A DNA stretch of 64,000 nucleotides. Source: Ooceraea biroi. Lineage: Eukaryota > Arthropoda > Insecta > Hymenoptera > Formicidae. Positions within the stretch are counted from its first letter, which is position 1. The number at the start of each line of letters is the position of its first letter. Below the pieces are notes generated by a model. The model was not told the origin of the DNA, searched no databases, and saw nothing but the letters and a program-made list of their open reading frames with translations. Below are positions 9,241 to 23,237 of this stretch, piece by piece. Position numbers and translations under genes: made by a program. Where the stretch lies: contig NC_039516.1 in assembly GCF_003672135.1 (NCBI RefSeq), forward strand, positions 1,736,001 to 1,800,000, read 5' to 3'.

Positions 9241-12082
9241 CTGATATTGCAGAGAGAGAGAGAGAAAAAGAGAGATTCACGCCTCCGACAAACGAGATGA
9301 TGATGAAAAACGTACGCGGTTCCACTTGTCAGATAAGCGGCTGCAGCAACGGCTGATTAACGCTGATTAATGATCGACCAGTTTGCCAATCGCACACGTC
9401 GCGGTGTAATAACGTTCGCTCCGGCAATTTTCTTTCGTCGGCACCGATAATACATCCGGCGAAGAGACGGCCGAGGTAAGATAGAATTTCGGTCCGTACG
9501 CGCGAGATGCGCGAGTGGCTCGCAAACGGCTCGCAAACCTTCGTCGGAAATGGAAGGCGACGTCTTTGTTTGTTGCACGCTTGCAGGCAGTGCGGGACAG
9601 CAGTATTCGAGGATACACGAGGGATATCGAATATCCGAGAGCGACGAACACACGACCAGCCGGCCGGCTGGCCGCTCGCGTCGAGAGACTTCGCTTAAGA
9701 ACCTTCCTCGCTTTTCTGCTCGCTGCCGCCTCGTCCTGCCTCCTTCTAGGACCTCCGCCGGTCTCCACTCCTTTGTCAGACCCCGATCCCGTCTGCGTTT
9801 CCTTTTCCTCTCTTTATCACACGGGACGTATAGTCTGCATCCAGGCGGCTGCTGCTGTTGTTTCATCTGCAAAGTCGCGCATTGGCTCCGCCGGAGATCT
9901 CTCGATCTCAGACGCTGCAAACGCGATTCTATGATTCCACGCAACAAAGTATTGTAATTCTGAACTATAAGAGCGCGGGAGGAGTGTCGCAAATCGCGGA
10001 GACTACGCATGACTCGAGCGTTCAAACGTCGATACATACTGAAAAAGCGTAGTTTTTACTCTCACGTGGCGCTTGATATTTTTAACGTAGGCGGCATTTG
10101 CATACAGATTTACTCGAGGCGGAAGTGCCAAGCGGCTATCCCGCAGTCATCGGCGAGTGACCGCCGATCGCGAATGCGGAATCGAGCCCGACGACTCCCT
10201 ACGACCCGTCGAGATTTATGATTAGCGTAAAATCGAATAACTCGGCAGCGCGAGGCCTGCACCAAAGTTCACGGACTGCTCCTCCTTCCGCCGCGCCGTG
10301 CACCGCGGGAACGAGTTTCGATACAGTTCGTGTGTAAAAAAAATGTCATTCGAGCGTTAAGGAAGCTCTTTTCTTTTTCACAACGGTGCACATCCTCTCT
10401 GCGGCACGCACGAGTATCCGATTATTCCGAAGACCGCGCGTACCAAGAGGAAGTGGTTCGCACAACCCACCCACCTACACTCCCCCACTTCTCTCTGTCT
10501 CTCTCTCGTTCTCTCTTTCTCTTCTTTGTCACTCTCCTTCTCGTACGTGACACACACACGAGTTTACGATGAAGGCGTGAGTGTATTATGCACGGACGCG
10601 CGGGCGGTCGGTCGAGTCTCGCTCGCTCCATTTGGCCGATCCGCGTCCCGTGTACTCTACTCGCAACAATGCGCTCGACGTGGCACTTCCGTCCGAATGA
10701 GGAAAGCGTCGAGAGCCTCCGTGGAGCGCGCCTCGCTCTTCCGAGTCTCTGTTGAACGCTCAATAAGCTCGGATGAAATATCATCAGCTCTCCGCGGCGT
10801 TTTCCCTCACGTCGCGATTATCGTTCCACGGGATCGCGTTTCGCGGTTCTTCATTCAATCTTGGAGAGAAACGTACGATCGATCGTACAGTTTATCGACT
10901 CTGTCGTTATCTCCGGAGCTATTCTCGATCTTGAGCCCGCAAAACAGACATTGACGAGTGGCGAACGGGCGCGCGCGAAGACAGAGAGAGAAGGTCGCGG
11001 GACGCGCATTTTCGTGGCAAGCGGCGAATGGGATTTTTCCGAGGCTCAAGGAAGAACCTCGACCTCGTCGTCGCTCGATCTTTCTCCATCCCGGTGCGAG
11101 AATCGAGATCCGTGAATGTCGACCGAGCACGCTGTGCGAGAGCCTTCGTAGTACATCGAACTGTGACGTAGTCGCCGGTGCGTATCCTAGGTCAAGATTC
11201 AAGACTCTACTTTACTGCTGGCCGACCGCTTCTTTCTAGCCGTGGCTTGGCGGGCTTCATCCTTTCGCCGCTCGGCTCGGCTGTTTCCGCTCCGTGTATG
11301 CGTGCGCAGGCAACACGCGCGGCGTATCCGCTCGCGCGTCTGCGCCTGCAATGACGAGCGGGACTCTCGCGCGCGCACACGCTCTCATCGTCTCTCTTTC
11401 TCTCTCTCTCTTGTTCTCTCGTTCTCTCTGGGACAACATCTCTCTGTCTTCCTCGTCGTGGCTCGGGCGTCTTCCCACTCACAATCCAGTCGGTCCTTGT
11501 CGCACAGTCATCCGTTCACTCTCGATCTCAAGAGGAGGCCAATCGGCCTGGTCCCAAACTTCTTTTTTCGCTGACAAGCACGCGCGCTCGCCGTCCTAGT
11601 TTAATGAAATCGCGCGGCGACGTGAAATCGAATCCATCTTCGAAGGTCGGCGCGCTTTCGCGCGCCAAGTGCCACGCCGAAACTGACGTTTCGCGAGCCT
11701 ATTCTCGTGACTCGTCAGTCGGGATTCACGGTTTTTCTTTAGCGTCAGCATTTTGTCGAACGTTGTATAAGCACGTGGCGGTTTACGAGACTCGAACGTG
11801 ACGTGATTTCAATCAGTAAGAGCGACTAGGCGAAACAACGCATAGTACTGGACGCTTGGACGGGGTCAACCGGAAAAGGTCTTTTGTTCCCAAATAGCGC
11901 GAGAAAGCTGTCGTTGGCGCTCGCGTGTGTGGCACGTGCTGGCGAGGCGGTACGTGGCCACGTATACAGTTAGCCAGGCCTTTAAGGCTTTTGTCACCGT
12001 TACGCAATCGCAAAAGCCGCGGAAAGGGAAAGCGACGGCGGCCGGCGGCCGGCTCTAACGAGAGTCGCGCGGACCGATTTGA

Positions 12083-12124
<42 letters not shown>

Positions 12125-15119
12125 GAAAGAGAGATGCGAGAGTGGCGTCGTGGAAGGTGACGAATCGCGGCACTGACCCACTTCCGCCCGGTTCGCGGCG
12201 ACGTCTTCATTTTTTATCCGCTCCAAATAGGCAAGCCCTTTAATAGCGGCTTTGCACGAAGAAAAGCCGGACAGCGAGCTACTCTCTCGCGCGAGCAGGT
12301 ACCGTTCGCGGCATGTGCGAGCGTTATGGTAACGTACAAATCGTGTTTGCACGGCGATTAATAAACGTTATCGTGAGCTTTGTCATTAATTTCCGCGCGT
12401 CCTCGATTGAAACCGTCCCGTGATGGAAACATCATCATACGCTGATGAGTTCGGTGATCGAAGAGAAAAAAAAGAAAAAAGAAAAAAAACGAAGAATGAT
12501 GACGTCGCTCCGCTTTCATTGAATGGTCTTCCTCGCATTGTGTCGCGGCTTTTTTTTATCGTCACGTGGCCGAACAACGTGCGTCGTGTACTTCTTCATG
12601 CTACTAAACGATGCAGAAGCGCAACGATCGTATGATTCTTCCCCTGGCTTTTTTTCGCGTGCCCCGCCGACGACGACGACGCCGACGTCGACGTCGCACA
12701 ACGTAACATACGCACATGCATACGTTACATGTGGGACGATAAACGCGAGTGTAAAGCCGAGCCTCGTGTTCCAATTATTCAGAGAGAAACTTTCGCTCTC
12801 GCGGTATATTATTGGGACATGTAACGCGATCGGTATTAAACCGCCTTTACGCACGACTTAACATTTTGTTCGCGGCGCCGATTCTTGAAAGATACGCTTC
12901 TTTCTTCGTACGCAGAAATCACTCTGGAGAAAAGAGAGAGGGACAGAGGATACACCGTAAATTCGAAAACGAGGTTCCGTTGATCGGATGTCGATCCTCG
13001 GACATGCGGACCTCGTTCGAAAATGCTAAACACTCCTAACAAACAACGCTCGCTTCGACGCTCGCCGGCGTCGTCGCTCATTAACGAGGCAGGGCACAGC
13101 GCGCGGGTCGGAAAAAAAGCGACCCCGATTCATCGCTAATTGTCAGCGAGGTGCTAACGATGTTAGAACGACACATCGCCCATTCACGGTTCCGCCATGT
13201 GCTCGTAACGCGCGTGTCGTTCTCGGCGAGTTTAGGTTCTCGCGCGTGTAGCTCGCGATAGGAGGAGAGGAGAGAGGAATTCAAATTTATTCAAATTCGC
13301 GGATTTTAATAGCTCGCTCGACGTCGCTCGACGGAACTGGAATGGATAACAGCGGGAATCGAGATTCGCGGAGTTGTTCGGTTCACGAACAGGTTGAACG
13401 ACGTTACGTTCGAGATCGAACGTGGAAAAAGAAATTACATAAAAATCGCGCCGTAAAACCAAGTTGACGATCGCGTTGCGTAACGCGCGAAGCTATCGGC
13501 CACAATGCTGCACCGATTGGACTGAACTTTCCTCCCCGAAAAAGAACGCGATTATCGCAAACAACGGCGAGGCATTTCGCCTTTCCTCCTCTCGCTTCGG
13601 GCCAATTCTGAGATCGAATCAGCCGATGGAGAGATATTTACGTAAACGGTAATACCGCGGATCCTTGCGTTCTCCGTAATCTGAATGATATTTCAGCCGG
13701 GCGAGTCGATGAGCGTGCCAACCACCGGCGTCGGTGACCCCAAAAGCCCAATCGCTCCGAGGAATCGGGACGTGATATCGCGGTCGAAATTCACGATCTT
13801 TTTCGCGGGAACGAGGATCGATTCTCCCTCGTGAGGCGATTCACCGATAACACGGCCGATCGAAAGGCACGAGCGACGATCTTTGCGGGGGTGGAAATGA
13901 TAACGGGGCGGCTTAATAGTTTGCGATTCTCCAGCGATTCTCGCGATGTACGAGCCTCGTAGACAACAAAGGAGAGCCCGGCCGTGTCGGAGGAGCGTCG
14001 TTCTCCGTGGGGGTTCTCAACCTCCTCGTCGCCGTGAGGAACGTGCGCGCGCGCGCGCGGTGATGCGGCGGATCGTGGTGAAACACGGCGGGTCCCGCCC
14101 GTGGACCCTCTCGCGCCTCTCTCATACCCGTTTCTCTTTGTCCGGCCTCTTTTGAAGAGCCGCCACGAAGGAGAGCAGCTCGCCTTGAGACAAAGCGCAC
14201 GCACCTACCGACGCAGAAGCGCGTGTGTGCTGCTACCTTGCTACCCTGCTACCCTCTTCGTGCCCCGCCGTGCTGCCCCGTCTTGGGTGTCTTCTCTCCT
14301 CCGTTCCCTGCCCTTCGGTCACCTCTCCTCCCTCTCGTCTTTGCTTCGCTCTGTCGCCTCTCTCTTTCTCTCTCTTTCTTTCTCTCTATTATTATGCTTT
14401 TTATGATTTATTTGTGTCTGCATCGCGTCCGATTTTCGATTTTTTCTCTCTTTCCTCCCGCCTATCTTTCTTCTCCTTCTTTTACGACGGAGTCCCTCGG
14501 AGGAGTCGTCGGCCTCGCGCGCCGTGCCCTCCCGCACACACGAATCCGCAGGTGCACCGTGCCTCGTGCAAACTCCTCTTGTGGACGCGAGAGAGAAGAA
14601 AGAGGGACGAACGAACGAGCAAGCGAGAGGGATAACGCGCGGCGCGTTGCACCTGCACACGCGTGCCGATCTTTTGTCAACGTCATTCGCGGCCGAAAAG
14701 CGGCGCGCCACTTAATCGGCCGCGTTAAGAGACAAGGTGTTACGAACGCGCGTGCCGCCGCTTCCTTCTTTAGGACGATGGACGGGCAGACAGGTGCCCG
14801 ATATAATTAAGCCGGACTACGCGTCCTGCGTTCCTCCACGGCGACATGCCTGAAACAATCTCATTCCGCCTCGACGCGTCCCGTGCCTCGCCGCATCTTC
14901 AGTGCCGGACAATCGCAACGAGACCGATGCAACTTGAACTTTTGTCGTCGACACGGAGATAACTATCCCGCCGGAGATATTTTACGTCTGTAACGCCGCA
15001 CAGATTACACTCTCCCCCGAGATCCTATCTCGGTTCTAGGAACCGTTACGCGCAATCGTTTCCACGCTTCGAAAGAGAAAGCGATGAATAGAGCGGTTAT
15101 ATTCGTCCACCCCATCAGG
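9241..15119. other. Intron: GC-rich, no gene seen
   Basis: CpG-rich sequence with CT-rich stretches (10490-10535, 11390-11445, 14340-14390) and a GA run near 12.1 kb. Many open frames overlap on both strands, with Arg/Ser/Ala-rich translations and no recognised domain. Confidence 0.45.
12081..12133 (+). repeat. GA microsatellite
   Basis: About 35 bases of near-pure (GA)n with GAAA interruptions at both ends. Confidence 0.85.
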
Positions 15120-16080
15120 TAGTTGGTCCGAGATGTGCGGGGTCCATCCCGGCATCTGGACCCGACGATTTTTGGTATTATTGCGCGGGACCGATCGCCC
15201 GTACATCCCGTCCGGTGTGTCCTTCCGGACCTGACCTCGTCTTCAGGGTCTGCCGGGACCCCGGCGTTATACCCGTCTTTCAGCGGGGTGCTAGAATATA
15301 CCTGCGTTTCACGAGGCATCCCGCATACTCCTCGTGCGGAACACTTCACGTCGAACGAGATAATGGTCCGTGTCTAACAGCCGCGGCCGGCAAAAAGCAC
15401 TTTGACGGAATTTTCTAGCCGATAGCGGCTCCCTTGCGTTCGCTTTGTTCGCTCTGTTGCGTCCGTAAAATTTTTCACGCGCTAACTTGATTCTTGTTGA
15501 CAATCAGCTCCGACGTTTCCGTTGGGGTTGTATAATAAAATATATTGCATCGTTTTACTATTTTTTCTTTTGGCGAGAAATTGGAGCCCGGAGGGTGTAA
15601 CCTTCGTTACGTAGTGAGGGGCACCGTATTTCTTCATGACACGCGGGCGGACGTGGGGTATCAGGGGGTGATAAAATCTCTCCGGTGGGTGAGGCGATGC
15701 GATACTCGGACTATGTTACTACCACTTCCTGCCGATGACTGCCGAGTAAGCTTAGAAAGTACGAGGGGGAGAGAAAAATTGGATGGCGTGTTTGCCATGA
15801 CGGAGCCAATGCAGTATTGGCCATTAGGTGTGCTTAGAGACATAGAGTCCGGGCAGGACGAAGGAACGGAAGGTGCCCGAATCGTGCCTCGAATCCGAAA
15901 GTTCGCTGGGCTCGTGCCTCTTACCAGGTTGCTCCCCTGGTCGACTGACTGTTTCCGAGAAGCGTCGATTGATTTACAGGGAGCGCGTTTTGACTCGGGC
16001 CGCTCGGTCGCTTGACCCGCCACTTAATAACGTACAATCGGGGTCCAATCGGGGATCCTCGGGTCCTCGAAAATTAAGTT
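15120..16080. other. Unassigned intron segment with small hairpins and relic-like frame
   Basis: This segment lacks the simple repeats that fill the rest of the intron. It holds three GC-rich inverted repeats: GGGTCCA/TGGACCC (15140-15146 with 15157-15163), GTCCGG/CCGGAC (15210-15215 with 15225-15230) and GCCGGG/CCCGGC (15252-15257 with 15260-15265). A + frame at 15545-16015, which has no ATG at its start, and a - frame at 15661-16023 both give balanced, protein-like composition rather than low-complexity peptide. I do not recognise either. A decayed transposable-element coding region is the simplest guess; chance is not excluded. Confidence 0.3.
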
Positions 16081-19000
16081 AAACATATAGATGCGAAAGG
16101 GAACCAGCGCTTTGCATCGGACAGCGACGCTTTAAACGAAAAGCGGTGTCTCTCGTGTGAAAAGACGGACTTCCCTGCGATAAACTCGGGAAGCATCTTT
16201 ACATTGCGTAGCGCCATCCCTCTCGATCTTTGCATCTCCCGAACGAATCGCCAGGACCCAGAGAATCATCCGTGTTCTCATTTACTACTTCAACTGTCGT
16301 GGATGGCACGAAAAGGGCAGCATCGCGAGGCAAGGAAACAGGGACCAGACCTGACTCGAGCCGCGCGTCGTCTTATCTCACTCGAACAATCCTACTATCA
16401 GAAGTCTCCCGGTTCGCGTATCGCGTCCCGCGGTCAACACGCTTGATATCGCTCATCTCTTTCTCATGAGATCTCCCTACGATGCCGGTACTCTCGGCGC
16501 CGCGCTCGCCAGTTGAGCACCACTGGTGCGTCGAATCGTTGAACCACGGAGTGGTTCAGTGGCTCCAAGGCCGGCGGAAACCACGGGTGGGATGTGCGGG
16601 GCAGAACGGCCCTTCTTCGACTGGAATCGTTTCTCTCTCCCGTGCGGCGCGCGAGCGCTCCTTCCTGCGCGCCGACCTCTGCTTCTTCGTGTAGCCTTCG
16701 TGGTCTCGTGAAGGAGTTTGCAGCAGAAGAATAAGAAGACGAAGACGACGAACGGCGACGAAGATGAGGAGGCGCAGGGAGGACGAGGAGGAAGACGGAG
16801 AACACGGATTGGCTCTCGTGGGCGACAAAAATGCACCGCGCGCGCTGCGCTCCGTCGTCGCCTCGTCCCGACGCCCGGCGTCGATGCGTGTCTCGTTCTT
16901 TCGCGGATCTCCCGCGGCCACCCCCCTCCCGACGTCGCTCTCTCGCGCGATTCCGTCAGTTGAAAGTGCAACGCGCCCTCGCGCGAGTCTACGACCTTTT
17001 CACCTTGCGATCACACTCGCGTCGATAGCGGAAACCCGATAATCAGAAAGCACTGTTTAATTGATCATTTAATTGTCCGAATGGTATTTAACGATGAGAG
17101 CGTGATCACGGGAGAGATAATTGTTCAAACATTGCACACTGTAATCGAGCACATTTGATTAGCATTGAACGTCGCCCACGTACACCGCTGACATTTTGTT
17201 TTCAGTGTCAAAGGCGCATCTCGATTACCAACTGGAAACGCATTCATTACGGACGCGTAATGGACGCGGATGGAGTTGTCGGTGTAAGGAATCCTGTCGG
17301 AGCGATTACGCTCCGGCTAGACATAACGAGCCGAGCGTGATTTGCGCCTCGCGCTGCTGCGATATTGATGCGAGTCGCTCGAAAGTTGCATGCCGCGATC
17401 GTTACACTGTGCTCATTTGCACGCAGCCGCGTTCCTCGGTGCAACCGTACGAGAAACCGATACGAGCGAGCGAGCAAGCAAGCGCGCACACGTGATCGTG
17501 TCGGCCGGGTCCAGTCCGTTTAGCTCTCCCGCCAGCGTCTCCACCCCTCGGGCCGCTCCGGACCCATTTTAGGAATGAAATTTGCGAGATTACCGAGAGC
17601 CCACCTCGCCCCATGCGACTGCACCAGTTTCGACGAGCAGAAATTCACGGAATCCCGAAGACGACGCGCGGCACGGTACGCCGATCGTAACTTCTCGCAG
17701 GAATCCCGAGACTGATAAGGACATCGCCGGATCTCGTCTGTTCATCTCGATGTCTTTTGGACAGAACATCCGCGCGGAAACTTCGCCTTCGGAATATCTT
17801 CGCTGTGAAAGGAACGGTTTAACATTGTCCTCTCGGTCTCTTCGTAGAAGAGCAGCTGCAAAGCACGTTAGGATTTCATGTTTCGGTGCATATCGCTGAT
17901 TAATTTTCAACTACGTTACATCTCTTGATATCAATCGTGCCGAGATGGTAGCGATCCGCGCGCGCATGTGCGGCGGTTGACGGGTCGAAAGCGGTTTGAT
18001 TCGAGTTGAAAGCGATTGCGAACGTTAGGCATGCAATTAGAAATCGTTGCGTTGGCCAACGCGTCTTATTACTGAACACCTTCAACAACTCAAGTATTGC
18101 GCAACACCCGTGGCACGGCGACGAATGCGACACGTAGAGCTAACGCGTGTGTGCGTGGATGATCGGTGAAATCAAATCTGAATTTTTCGTCCTCCCGGTC
18201 TCCGCTACTCGATGATTCGCCGCGTAAAAGTTCTAATTAAATTAAAGGCCGAAAAGTTTTGTTGCAACTCCAACCGAGTCGCAGCATCCGAGAGATTTAC
18301 GAGCGGATCGTGTCGTCCGTCATGACGAATTCTGCGGGAGGTAGTCGGTTATATTCTTTTTCGAGCGTTCTCTCTCTCCACTTGATCCATCGCTCGAGGC
18401 TCCAGGAGGCCGTCGCCCGCTTCGCCGGCGAGCGCGTTCTCGCTGGAGGTCGGCGCGGAAAATTCACGAGAACGCGTAGATCGTTGGCTGCAAGTGCTCG
18501 TCGGTTGATCGCTCGTTCGAACGATCGATCGGTCATATTTCATGCGCACCGCAGATCAATCCAGGCTCCGGATCCAACAGCGAGAGACTACGACGCAACC
18601 GTTACGTTTACGCTCGAACCGGCTCCGCGTTCCGCGTCGTGCGATTTCCTGTTTATCTCGCGATTGTGATACTCATGCGCGCGATGATCGCGAGATTACG
18701 TGGTCGTCGATAGCGTATCTCTCCCGGCGCGCGAAAGTCTCTGCTCGGTGCTGATCGCGCGTGCGAGCGGCGCGATTTCGCGACTTTGTCGCGCGCACGC
18801 CGGCGAGTCTCCTCCGCTCGTCTTCTCCCGCTGCGAATAAACTATCGATCAACGCGCCTCTGTGCGAATAGCCCGGCTTGCTCCGCTCGCTGACGTGTGG
18901 AGACAATCGATAGCCGCGATATAAATATCGAGGCAGTAGAGTCTACGTAGTAACAATTATTTTTGCGCCGTAAAAGATGCAGCTGTCTCGCAAGAGCGGT

Positions 19001-19680
19001 ACTCGCGCGGAGCGACTGTCCGATCTTCTCTCTCTTCCTCTCTGTACCGAGAATATCGATTTGTCTGACGACGCATAAGCGTAAGTGTAAGCGTGAAGTA
19101 CCACGCACTCGCGTAACGCGCGTTTACGCACGATTCGCACAGCCGAGACTGCCGCGATGGATCTCTCCGAGCAGTAAATCCAAGGATACGGCTCTTCAAG
19201 GTTCCGTCTGCGCGGCGGTGTCTGCCTTTCGCGATTTCAGCGTGGCGGCTGTCACGAGCGGGAGAAGCGGAGATGAGACCGTCTCAATAAGACGCGCTCG
19301 GTATGACATACTAATCGCATACACCACGCGTGATTAATCGAGTGCAAACGAATCGTCCGCAGAGGCTATCGCGGCCGGTATCGAATAAAGCAGTCGTGTC
19401 ATGTTTACGCGCAATGCGCGAATCAATCGGCGAGAAGCGGCGAGAGGGAGGAGGGAAAGAGAAATTCATTTGTGTGTCGTGTGTGGTGCTCGATACCAGC
19501 GCGCTTCAAGTTTTACCTTAACGCCCCGCTACTGACGGCCGCGCGATATTTCGGCATTAAAATATCGACGAGAAATATTGCGCTCGTAAATATGCCGACC
19601 GCGTTATATATTATTTTCGTCGGCCGGTCATGGAACTTTGCAATGTGTATCGCGCGCGTGGCGCGTAGGATAAAGAAAAC

Positions 19681-19709
19681 GTCGTCGTCGTCGTCGTCGT
19701 TGTCGTCGG
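19681..19709 (+). repeat. (GTC)n trinucleotide repeat
   Basis: An imperfect run of GTC units; the same trinucleotide class recurs in the mex3 leader. Confidence 0.75.
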
Positions 19710-20740
19710 GGGAACGAGACGTCATCGTCGAAGTATGCACTCGGATCACCTATAGTTTGCGCGAGCCGCAAACTCGGTTCGGCCGGAAAAATCGCGCGGC
19801 CCCGAGAAACCGCGCGTGTGAACGCACGTATGCACACACAACACACACATGTGTAAAGGCGTGATATAAGGAGCGGTTATCTCGGTGTCGAGAATCCGCA
19901 GATTTTCTCGCCGGAGAAAATAAAGGAACTGGTTATCGCGAGTCGAACGATTCTCGCGTATGCGTAACGCATCCGTTTCCTTAAATATCGCATTTATATT
20001 ATATTTACGATCGGTGCGCGGCATAAACCACGATTATAAGGTACTCCGGAGTTGATAGAAAAACGGTCGTTACTGCCCACGGAATCGCTGCTACGGATTT
20101 CCCGTGGTTTTCTCAATCGCGCTTATGATCGGGGCCTGACACGGGAAGGGGGAGAAAAGTGATGAGGAAGAGGGACCACGTGGAACGGCGAAACGTCTCG
20201 TCGTCGATCATGTCGGGATACGCAGAGTGTGTATTGTGCCGCACACTGGCGGGAGAGATTCGGGGTGTCCGAACGATTTCCGTTCAGGTAGCATCGAAAT
20301 TCGATTGTGTTTGCGGAGGTACCCGGGATATCCGGCTCATCCGCCGGACCCATCCGGCGGTCGTGTCTTCCTCTCGTGGACCGTTTATCCTCTTTTCCCG
20401 GAGAATCGGTACCGGCTTACCGGCAAAAAATTTGGGAAAATATTTGAGAACGCGTATTTCGGTGCTTGTCCCACGCTAAAGAGTTCCGGCCGTTGACGAG
20501 CGCTTTCTTTCGCTCGCCGGGCGGTAGTCGCCAAGGTTCCTTCTTGCCTGCGTGATTTTCTTTTTCGGAAACGTAAATGGCACTGATTGCTCCGGACCTA
20601 GGTCGCTCTCGATCCCAGAATAAGTTCCCATGGAAACCATCGTCGGCTGTAACTGGCTAATCTTTTCTTGAGCCATCAGCACACCACGAGAGCATGCACC
20701 GCACAAGCCATGTATATCGATCGTGCGTTCGGAGGGTGAG

Positions 20741-20766
20741 AAAGAGAGAGAGAGAGAGAGAGAGAA
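20741..20766 (+). repeat. GA microsatellite
   Basis: Near-pure (GA)n of about 24 bases. Confidence 0.8.
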
Positions 20767-23186
20767 CGAGCTTCCAAGAGAAATCCCACCCTCGTGCCAG
20801 AAAATATCAAGGTTGCTCACGGACACCTTCACGCGGGATTATCGAGGAAGACTCGCGCGACCTCGCAATCGCGAGCGATGCACTTGTGTCCTCCTCCTCC
20901 TCCTCTTCCCTCCTCTTCCCCGTTGATTCTCCTCTCGTTGACCTCCGGGTATCGGGGGCGGTGGCAGTCCTCGTAGCGGATAAACGTGCGCTTTAAAGAC
21001 GCCGCGGCAAACGATGGTTTCTGCGGTGCCGCACAACGACCGCGACTGAATGGAGGAGGACGATGAAAACAGCGCTTGTGCGAACGCGTCATATTTGCAG
21101 CGCTTATCGCACGTACGAGATACGCCTCGCGTACATACGCACGCACGTACGTACGTACGCTGCGTCGTGGATAATCAATGAATTATTAACCGCGTGGCGA
21201 CGGTGACCGCATCGATCTAATTGACCGTTTAATCATCGTGCTCGACGATGATGACGAGGAGACTCTCGCCGTTTCGGCGGAAAATCTCGCGCTCGCTCGC
21301 TCGCACGCTTTCAACCCGCGATATTCCACGTGGATATTATATTATATACTTATATATTACGTAATGATTCTGATGGTGTAGTCGCGGGTGATTCACTGTT
21401 AGGTCAATATCTCAAGCTGGAAACACCGGTCGGGCCTGTTATACGACGAGGGCTGTTTCTGCGAGTGATCGATAAGCCACGCGTGTCTCGTCGGGAGCGT
21501 GCTGTGTGTATGTGCGTGCATGTGTATTGTCGCAAGGGATCGTCGTGTCGGTTGGGGTGGACGACGACAACGAGCGGAGTCAGGCAACGTGGAATGATAA
21601 CTCCGTTGCGTATACGCGAATAATTAATTCAATTCTCGACGGGCACTGCATCGCCGGGCGTTCAAGGCGAGGCGAGGTCGGCGAGATCCAAGAATGAGCG
21701 AAAGCACCAAGCGAAAGGAGCGAACGATACGAACGAAAGCTCCGAGAAATTTGGAATTTGATCAAATAATGCGGACGCATGTTATACGCATCGCTTTGCG
21801 TTCTCCAAACGACGTAAGTCGTGGAGCCTTTCCTCGCGTTATCGCGGTTGGGATTATCACATCTTCGTCCTTAATGATAAATAATTTGCGGCGAACGAAA
21901 GCAGAGAGTGGAAAAATAAGCGGACGCGCTCGCTCACGAACGACATCGCGTATTATCGCGCTGAATAAAATATTTTTCCGATACCCCGTTCCATTTTTTC
22001 TCGCCTTCTCTTTGTTCCCACTCTCGTTTCGCAACTTTTCACCGTGCCGTTTATTTCGGGAAAGTCCTAAGTTATTATAAATACATGTCTCACGGATGAA
22101 TCAAATCGTTTGGCGGTTCTCGATGCTAGAGGCCAATATTCCAGTTTCGAGCCCTTAATAACTTCAACCTTACGTTTTACCTCCGACTCAACCGACACTT
22201 TTATACCGTAAATACAACATACGATTTTTCTCGCTGAAATTCTCTCGGCTCGATGATAAATCGCGTGACATGGAGAAAACACCTTTCTATTACTGTCGTT
22301 TCGAGTCGTGCCCTTCGACCCCAAAGCTGCCTCCCCGTTGCCGCTCCTTTCTCATGAGTCACAGTGATAACGCTCGGAAAAGGGGATGGAGTGCCACGAA
22401 ACATTATATACGAGTACACACATATGTATGTATCCACGTATGTCGATGGCGAGTATTCTCGACATCCTCATGCACATCTTGCTCTGCAAGCTACTCTTCG
22501 TTCTACGAGCGTGCACTCGCTCGCACGAATCCCGGTGACGTAAAGCTCAACGAGTCGCTCGCGCATTATTAATATTTTGCCGGTCACGATGTGCCGCGAT
22601 TCGTTATATAAAGCCGCCAATTAATGCAGTCCAGTCGTTGTCCGATATCGATCCGTCCCGTGGCAGGGAGGTCGAGAATGAAAAACGCCTCACGGACGAG
22701 TACACCGTGAGTGCCGACGGAGCAAAAATAAAAAAATAAAAAAAGAGAAAAAACATGCTCCGCGCGCGTACCTCGCGAATAAATAGAGACATTTGTTTAG
22801 ATAACGATACCTCCTCTCATACTCGGTATCGACTGTCACAAGTATTGAGATATGTTGCTCTCGTCGTTGCTCGGCATTCAGCGAAGCTGCGGACCGATTA
22901 AAGTCACTCAAGATAATTAATAAGAAAAATGTGCTGCTCGCAGGACGACGGAACGCTATTTTATTGCAGGAAAGTCGTCGATATGTAGTTAGATATGGAG
23001 TTTGAGCGATTTTAGAAACGTGAAAACTTCTGAAGAGGAAGGCGTAGATCGAGATCGGTTGGCGGTCTTTGCCATTTGAAGCTTCCTCCGCGTCGTGCTT
23101 CGCTTCGATGCTCGATGAATGGACGTACTATTCGCTCGTAAGGCATCCGCGCAGCGTGCGTAACGCTCGTGCGAGCTGAAAGGAGC

Positions 23187-23234
<48 letters not shown>
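23187..23234 (+). repeat. GA microsatellite, 48 bases
   Basis: One of the longest pure (GA)n tracts in the intron; about 40 bases are uninterrupted. Confidence 0.9.
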
Positions 23235-23237
<3 letters not shown>

